Assembly (NCBI GenBank): GCA_036346275.1
Contig: JAYEVK010000343.1
Location: 1-64,000 of the forward strand
Source: Otatea glauca
Taxonomy: Eukaryota; Streptophyta; Magnoliopsida; Poales; Poaceae
Length of the DNA stretch: 64,000 nt
Direction: 5' to 3'
Shown: in pieces, positions 59,186 through 64,000 of the stretch
How positions within the stretch are numbered: position 1 is the first letter of the stretch
How the letters are laid out: every line of letters starts with the position of its first letter
Notes under the pieces: model-generated
Told to the model about the DNA's origin: nothing
Databases searched by the model: none
Seen by the model: only the letters and a program-made list of their open reading frames with translations
Position numbers and translations under genes: made by a program

Positions 59186-61380
59186 CTACCGCGTTCGAAA
59201 TATCTGGATCCTTCGGCTGATGTCGTTTCCTCTCATCTGCACGCTCCAATCTTTGAGGTATGTAATCATCTCAACCATCTCAGGTCTGAGAGACGACCTC
59301 CTTAGCTCAAGTATCCTCCCCAACAAACTGAAATTGGATTCCGACGAGACAGTGGACACCGAACCGTATGTACGTCCCATGCGAAATGGGATAGCATGGG
59401 GTAAATACGTTGGATATTCTTCCACCACAAGAGCAAGCTGAGTTGATTTTCCTCGTCCATGTCAAGATCGGTCTCCACGAAAGGCGAGTCGAGGTAGTGG
59501 TTGATCTCTACCCGTGGATTCCATTGCGACCTGCTCGGTGTTTCAAAAGACAAACTAGACGACTTGTCTTTCAGCTTCTTCCATATGGTTAAAGCGGTCG
59601 AACTACCTTGTGCTTGTTGTGTTGTTAAGGTAGATCTTCTTGCTTCACTTCTGGTGCCAAACTTCTCGTAATATTTGTCGAAAACTCTGAAAAACTCGTT
59701 ATAAACGTGAGTATAGGCCTCGGAGAAATCAAGATCGAAACCCTCACCTATTCCCCCGAAGACGCCCTGCAACTCAAAAAATTTCTCCGATGATCCAAAA
59801 TAGTAGCAAAACAGTACAAATGTGGAATAGGTTGAAAATATTTTAAATTTTTTTGCTCCATTGGTTCTATAATGCGATATAAAATATAATTATCTCTATT
59901 TTCTTTAAAAGTAGAAGCAATAGTTTAAAGCCACTCGATGACTAAGCAAGAAGTTGGGTAGTACACACCGGATAAATATTTAGTTGCATTATAAAAAATT
60001 TCTAAAAAATGATGAAAATGATTAGCAATTTTCCAATCTACTTCAGTAACCAAGGGATTATCATTATTGCAGTTGACGAAGACAGTGATAATATGCTTGT
60101 AGCCTTTACAACGCTCAAGTATAGTATACGTTGAGTTCCATCTGACCTTCATATCAAGGTTGAATCTTCTTGGTTCCTTATTGTTGGCTCTGCAGTACTT
60201 TGAGAACTGGGCAAACCTTACAGGCGAATTTGTAACAAAATCGATAGCACTACGTGTGCCCTCCAAACTAGGTTTCATTACAACCAAACCTGCCTACACA
60301 ATGAGATTAATAATGTGGCATACGCACCTTTGGTGGAGTACAAATCCTCCAACATAAGTCTCCAGGTGCGGTGAGAGATGCTTCATAGCCGTCGTGTTAG
60401 CTGATGCATTGTCAAGAGTAATAGAAATAATTCTACTTTCTATTTTAAAGTCATTAATAACCTCAAGTATATGGGTAGCGATAGCATCTCTGGTGTGTGA
60501 CTCGGAGATTGGCCTAAACCCTATGACCCTTTTGTTTAGTACGTACTCGTCGTCTAGGTAATACGCAACAAAACTAATATAGGCTGCTCTTTGATGGGAG
60601 GAAGTCTATATATCTGATGTTAATGCAAAGGAAAAACTAAGCGTCATGAAGGTTTGTTTCAACATTTCTAGTTTATTTGTAAACATTTTATAATTGTCAC
60701 GTGTAGTTGTTCTTCTACTAACATATTGGTATTATGGGCAAAAACCACGTTGCACTATTCTCTCAAAACTAGAGCTCTCACCAATTCTAAGTGAAAGATC
60801 CTCCATAACTATGTAACGTGCAATTTCGTCTCTACATACGTCTGTGTTGTATACCCATGTACTTACCGAACTGCCGGTGTTGAGGTTGAGATGAGTCTGC
60901 ACGCCCTCACCTGGCCTCCGTCCGGCCGATATCTTCCTCAAGCAATTCTTCGTGTGTCTCTTTAGATTACTTGTTCCACCACATTCATGTGCAGATTGTT
61001 TAGTTTGATAGTATTTGCAAATAGTATACACTATCTCACTTCCGTCCACAATTTCGATGGTTCTGACCATATGTTACCAGCACCACTCCCGTCGACTACC
61101 GGATATGGACGCCCGTGCTAGCTGTATCGATATGTCGGGCTGCGTGTTCGATGTGGTTACCGATGCCAGTCTCGGATACACTGGTGTAGTGGCATCCCCG
61201 CTCGGTGCATCCAGAATGTATGAGGCATCCTCGATGCCATGCATGCCGTCCAAATGACGGTCATCCATGCCGTAGTCTCCCATGCTAGGGAGAGTTGCCG
61301 TGGATCGATCTCTTGATCCTGACACGGGGGACTTGCAGAGAGAGGGCATGCTCTCCTGCGCTTGCTCTTGCTAAACATTT
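59186..61380 (-). pseudogene. hAT transposase of copy C, broken
   Basis: Mirror copy of the gene in copy B. From 61380 downward: MGDYGMDDRHLDGMHGIEDA (about 61283-61224), BED finger with CKYYQTKQSAHECGG and HTKNC (one Cys changed to Tyr), core, VRWNSTYTILERCKGYKHI in 60287-59925, the DUF4413-like region 59772-59550, and the dimerisation domain 59500-59190, which changes frame around 59390-59350. The long open segment 60287-59925 is more complete than in copy B. Confidence 0.8.
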
Positions 61381-61700
61381 TATTTCGCAGTGGGAGAGCA
61401 AAAGAAGAAAACGTGAGGGAAATGTGCAGAATGTGCTGAGCAAAAAGAGAGAGCGCGAGGGAGATATCTTCGGACTAAACAAATAATAGCCTTCAGGCTG
61501 ATTTTATGGCGTAAAGATCGAAATGCCCGTTGAAAATTGAAATTAGGCGCGTGTACCTACACGGGATGAAAATTGAAGGGCAACAGCTTTATGTCTTTAT
61601 GTCCAATTGAACTAACGTGCATGAGACGCTGTGTGGAGAGTGGAAAAAATGAATTGACGTGCTGTCCCATTTCAATCAAGGTCTCTCTTGCGTTCAAAAC

Positions 61701-62795
61701 TTCAAATACATCAGGCGCGTTCCCTTGCCTCTCTTTCCCGTGATTCCCTCGAGCCTCATGGTCTCTCTTGCGTTCAAATCAATCACATCATTCGTATGAT
61801 TGATTCATGTCTCCTTTTTCCCGAGATTCCCTCAAGCACCACAACCGTTTTTCCCGGATCCCACCCCTCCCACCGTGTCTCTATCTTTTCTCACACCTAC
61901 CCCCTCTCCCCCTACTCTCTCTCTTCCCCGGTCCTAGTCTCCTAGAGACGGCTCATTCGCGCCACCTCGATTCCTCCGTTCGTGGTACCTCGAACCCGGC
62001 ACCCTCCCCGTGAACCCATCTCCCTCCCTGCCGGCCGACGGCCTCCCCTCCCTCCCCATGACCTCCCCTCCATCCCTGCGACCTCCTTCTCCCTCCACAC
62101 CGGCCGCCCTGCCGCCTGACTAGACTCCCTCCCTCTCCCTCCATGTCGGCTGCCCAACTCGCCTCCTCTCCCTCCACGCCTTGTCGCCCGACTCGCCTCC
62201 CCTCTGGCCCTCCCTTGCCCGCACACCCTACTCGCCTCCCCTTTGGCCCTCCCTCGCCCACGTGACCCTCCTCCTCCCGGCCTCCCCGTTACCCTCCTCC
62301 TTCCTCCCCTCCATGCGACCCTCCTTCTCCCTCCCCGGTGGCCACGGCTCGCGAGGCGGTGCGCGTTGTGACGACGCATGAGGCAGTAGGCGAGGCGGCA
62401 CGGTGCGGCGTCCCGGTGTGCGTGGCGGCTTGGGGGCCCGACGCAGCGCTTGGTGTCTTGCGCGATCGCCGGGGCACAGTGCGGCCTGACCCCAACTATT
62501 GTTGCCAAGGCCATGGCACCGTGTGCCCAGCCACATGCTCGGCTGCGTGCCCTACCCCCGACTGCATGCCCTACCACGTGCCGGCTGGTCGGCGTGCTAC
62601 CGTGCTGCCCGAAGACCTGTGTGGGCCGTGTCGACCCTGCATGGCCCATCTCTCCTTGCCGTGCCGGGCCCGCCTGAGCAAATGTACCAGGCTGGCACGG
62701 CCCGATCTCCACAGTACCGTGCCGAGCCCTATGTCGGGCTGGGCGGGGCGTTCTCGTGCTGGCCTGGAATGGCCAAGCCCAGATGCCCACCTCTA
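61701..62795 (-). mobile_element. 5' end of hAT copy C with terminus
   Basis: The unmatched continuation of the right palindrome arm. It has a C/T-rich tract (61830-62340), a GC-rich zone and, at 62781-62795, AGATGCCCACCTCTA, which in reverse is the TAGAGGTGGGCATC terminus seen in copy A. Long open frames in it (for example 61942-62790) are GC-driven artefacts without domains. Confidence 0.7.
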
Positions 62796-64000
62796 GTCAT
62801 ACACAATAGATGACCCCTAATTCTAAAAGGAAAGGTACTGTGAACTTAGACAATCACTTAATTATATATTAGGGCATGCACAATGTTTTAATGTTAGCTG
62901 TTTATATGCTTTGCCGCGTAAGATTTTTGCTGACATGAAAGGGAGAAGGAAGAGAGAGAATATAGTTGTCTCTTCCTGAAGGGATGACCATGTAAATAAC
63001 ATAAAACACCATTACTTGAGTTATTGTCTACGCCCTCCGGTTACAAATAGTTGTCATTATATACATAAATTCAATACAACTTTCAAAATTTTAACCTTCA
63101 ATATCTTTTTAAATATTCAAATTGGATACATGAAAATCATATTTGTAGATTTGTCTCGAAAAGTATTTTCATAATATTATAATTTTTTTGGGTTTTATAA
63201 AATATTATAATAGAAATTAATAGTCAAACCTGTGTTTTGTCGGCAATGTCAATGTCTAAAACGATAACTATTTGTGACTGAGGGAGTATAATAAATACTT
63301 TTTTATACTATAATTAAAATATTATAGAATATTATAGAGACATCCTTAAGATATCTTCTATTATAGAAGTTATCTTTAGTTTTATCTTTAGATGACATGA
63401 AAAAATTTGTAGACAGCAGTCGTCTCTACTATTATAACTCTTATCAAAAATATATCAGGGAAATCTATATCTGGAGTCAGTTGGACTATAGCCAAGATGC
63501 CTTGGTCAGGATGCCTATATTTTTAACCTCATCTTTATAGAGATTAGTGGTTTAGTATGTTTTTCTGGGTAAGTGGTCTAATATATGGTTGATCTACAAA
63601 GTTAGAGACCGTAAGTTCAAAGCTTTCATTTTGTTCTTTGAAGGTTAATTCTTGCACTGTAATGTTGAGCTAGGAAGTGGGCGAGGTATACACATTTCAA
63701 CGAAACAATAGACGGGTAATCCTAAAGTGCATCTCATTGAGGTGGAAAATCCTCAAAATTCCCGTGATACGAAGGCCAAAAGGCTAAGGTGGCTGAGAAC
63801 GAGAGGAACAGAGGACTAATGAGAACCATAGTAAGAGACAGTATACGTTATATCTTAGAGCAGAATGCAACTTTGCCACAACTCCGACGAGGACAGGAGA
63901 ATTGATCATATGTCCTATTTTACTTGGTGCAAATGATAAAATATTCCGTTTGTCTCACTGATATGTGGTCTCAGGGCTCATATGTCAATGAGACATCACG
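62796..64000. other. Gene-free right flank
   Basis: AT-rich, no coding region. Besides the Stowaway MITE, the bases around it (from about 62870 to 63440) look like a small AT-rich element into which the MITE inserted, but its ends are unclear. Confidence 0.45.
63031..63286. mobile_element. Stowaway-type MITE
   Basis: The left end CGCCCTCCGGTTACAAATAG and the right end, read in reverse, CTCCCTCAGTCACAAATAG form the CTCCCTC-type inverted repeat of Stowaway (Tc1/mariner) elements. TA flanks both sides (63029-63030 and 63287-63288), the usual target duplication. It is 256 bp, AT-rich and non-coding. Confidence 0.85.

Larger units (their letters stand above)
56150..61700. repeat. Large inverted repeat: two hAT copies (B and C) face each other
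   Basis: The left arm 56150-58888 and right arm 58947-61700 are reverse complements in outline: outer ends TTTTGAACGCAAGAGAGACC and its complement, inner ends TGGTCCTTGCTTTGCG and CATGCAATGCAAGGACCA, with only about 58 bases between. Each arm holds one copy of the same hAT transposase family, and colinear coding segments differ at about 6 of 81 residues in one stretch. The right arm continues beyond 61700 into the 5' end of copy C. Confidence 0.85.

Noticed and set aside
61942..62796. 282-residue open frame on the - strand and overlapping + strand frames
   Set aside because: Gly/Arg/Ala low-complexity translation of the GC-rich 5' zone of hAT copy C; the same zone in copy A is interrupted and unconserved at protein level.

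Overview
The window looks like nuclear DNA of a grass (Poaceae). It has multi-exon genes with GT-AG introns, a very GC-rich first exon, an intron-poor pentatricopeptide-repeat (PPR) gene with a GC-rich 5' end, and dense nested plant transposons (hAT, CACTA, Ty1-copia, Ty3-gypsy, Stowaway-type MITE). I cannot name the species. Nothing here is prokaryotic: there are no operons, CRISPR arrays or phage genes.

Layout. 1-10.1 kb: flank, then a complete eight-exon gene for the spliceosome factor CWC22 on the + strand (1020-8457), followed by a decayed stretch with a 201-bp tandem duplication. 10.6-15.8 kb: a decayed autonomous hAT element carrying a BED-finger transposase and secondary insertions. 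15.8-18.0 kb: no gene. 18.06-21.47 kb: a second hAT family (copy A, transposase on the - strand), itself sitting inside a small inverted-repeat element. 21.7-21.9 kb: a SINE-like unit. 22.6-24.1 kb: coding-like fragments of an unrecognised - strand gene. 24.1-26.5 kb: an E-class PPR gene on the - strand. 26.6-29.1 kb: a TTTCA/TGAAA-rich block and a clean non-autonomous hAT-type element with an 8-bp target duplication. 29.3-33.8 kb: a deletion derivative of a Ty3-gypsy element with a 2.9-kb 3' LTR. 33.8-43.0 kb: remains of a CACTA element (TNP2 with DUF4218 and DUF4216, a second gene with transposase_24-like and Ulp1-like parts, a 26-bp minisatellite, and CCCTAA-containing sequence). 43.5-56.15 kb: a third hAT family (BED plus DUF659) arranged as an inverted duplication, whose left arm is split by an 8.8-kb Ty1-copia element with long LTRs. 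56.15-62.8 kb: two copies (B and C) of the copy-A hAT family facing each other as a large palindrome. 62.8-64 kb: gene-free, with a Stowaway MITE.

Only CWC22 and the PPR gene look like host genes likely to be functional. CWC22 acts in pre-mRNA splicing and exon-junction-complex loading; E-class PPR proteins act on organelle transcripts. They are unrelated and not co-regulated. Both carry one-or-two-base frameshifts in otherwise well-preserved reading frames, which fits consensus errors or recent loss of function. The rest is transposon-derived and mostly broken. The most unusual architecture is the pair of abutting fold-back structures at 44-62 kb, which would give long double-stranded RNA if transcribed.
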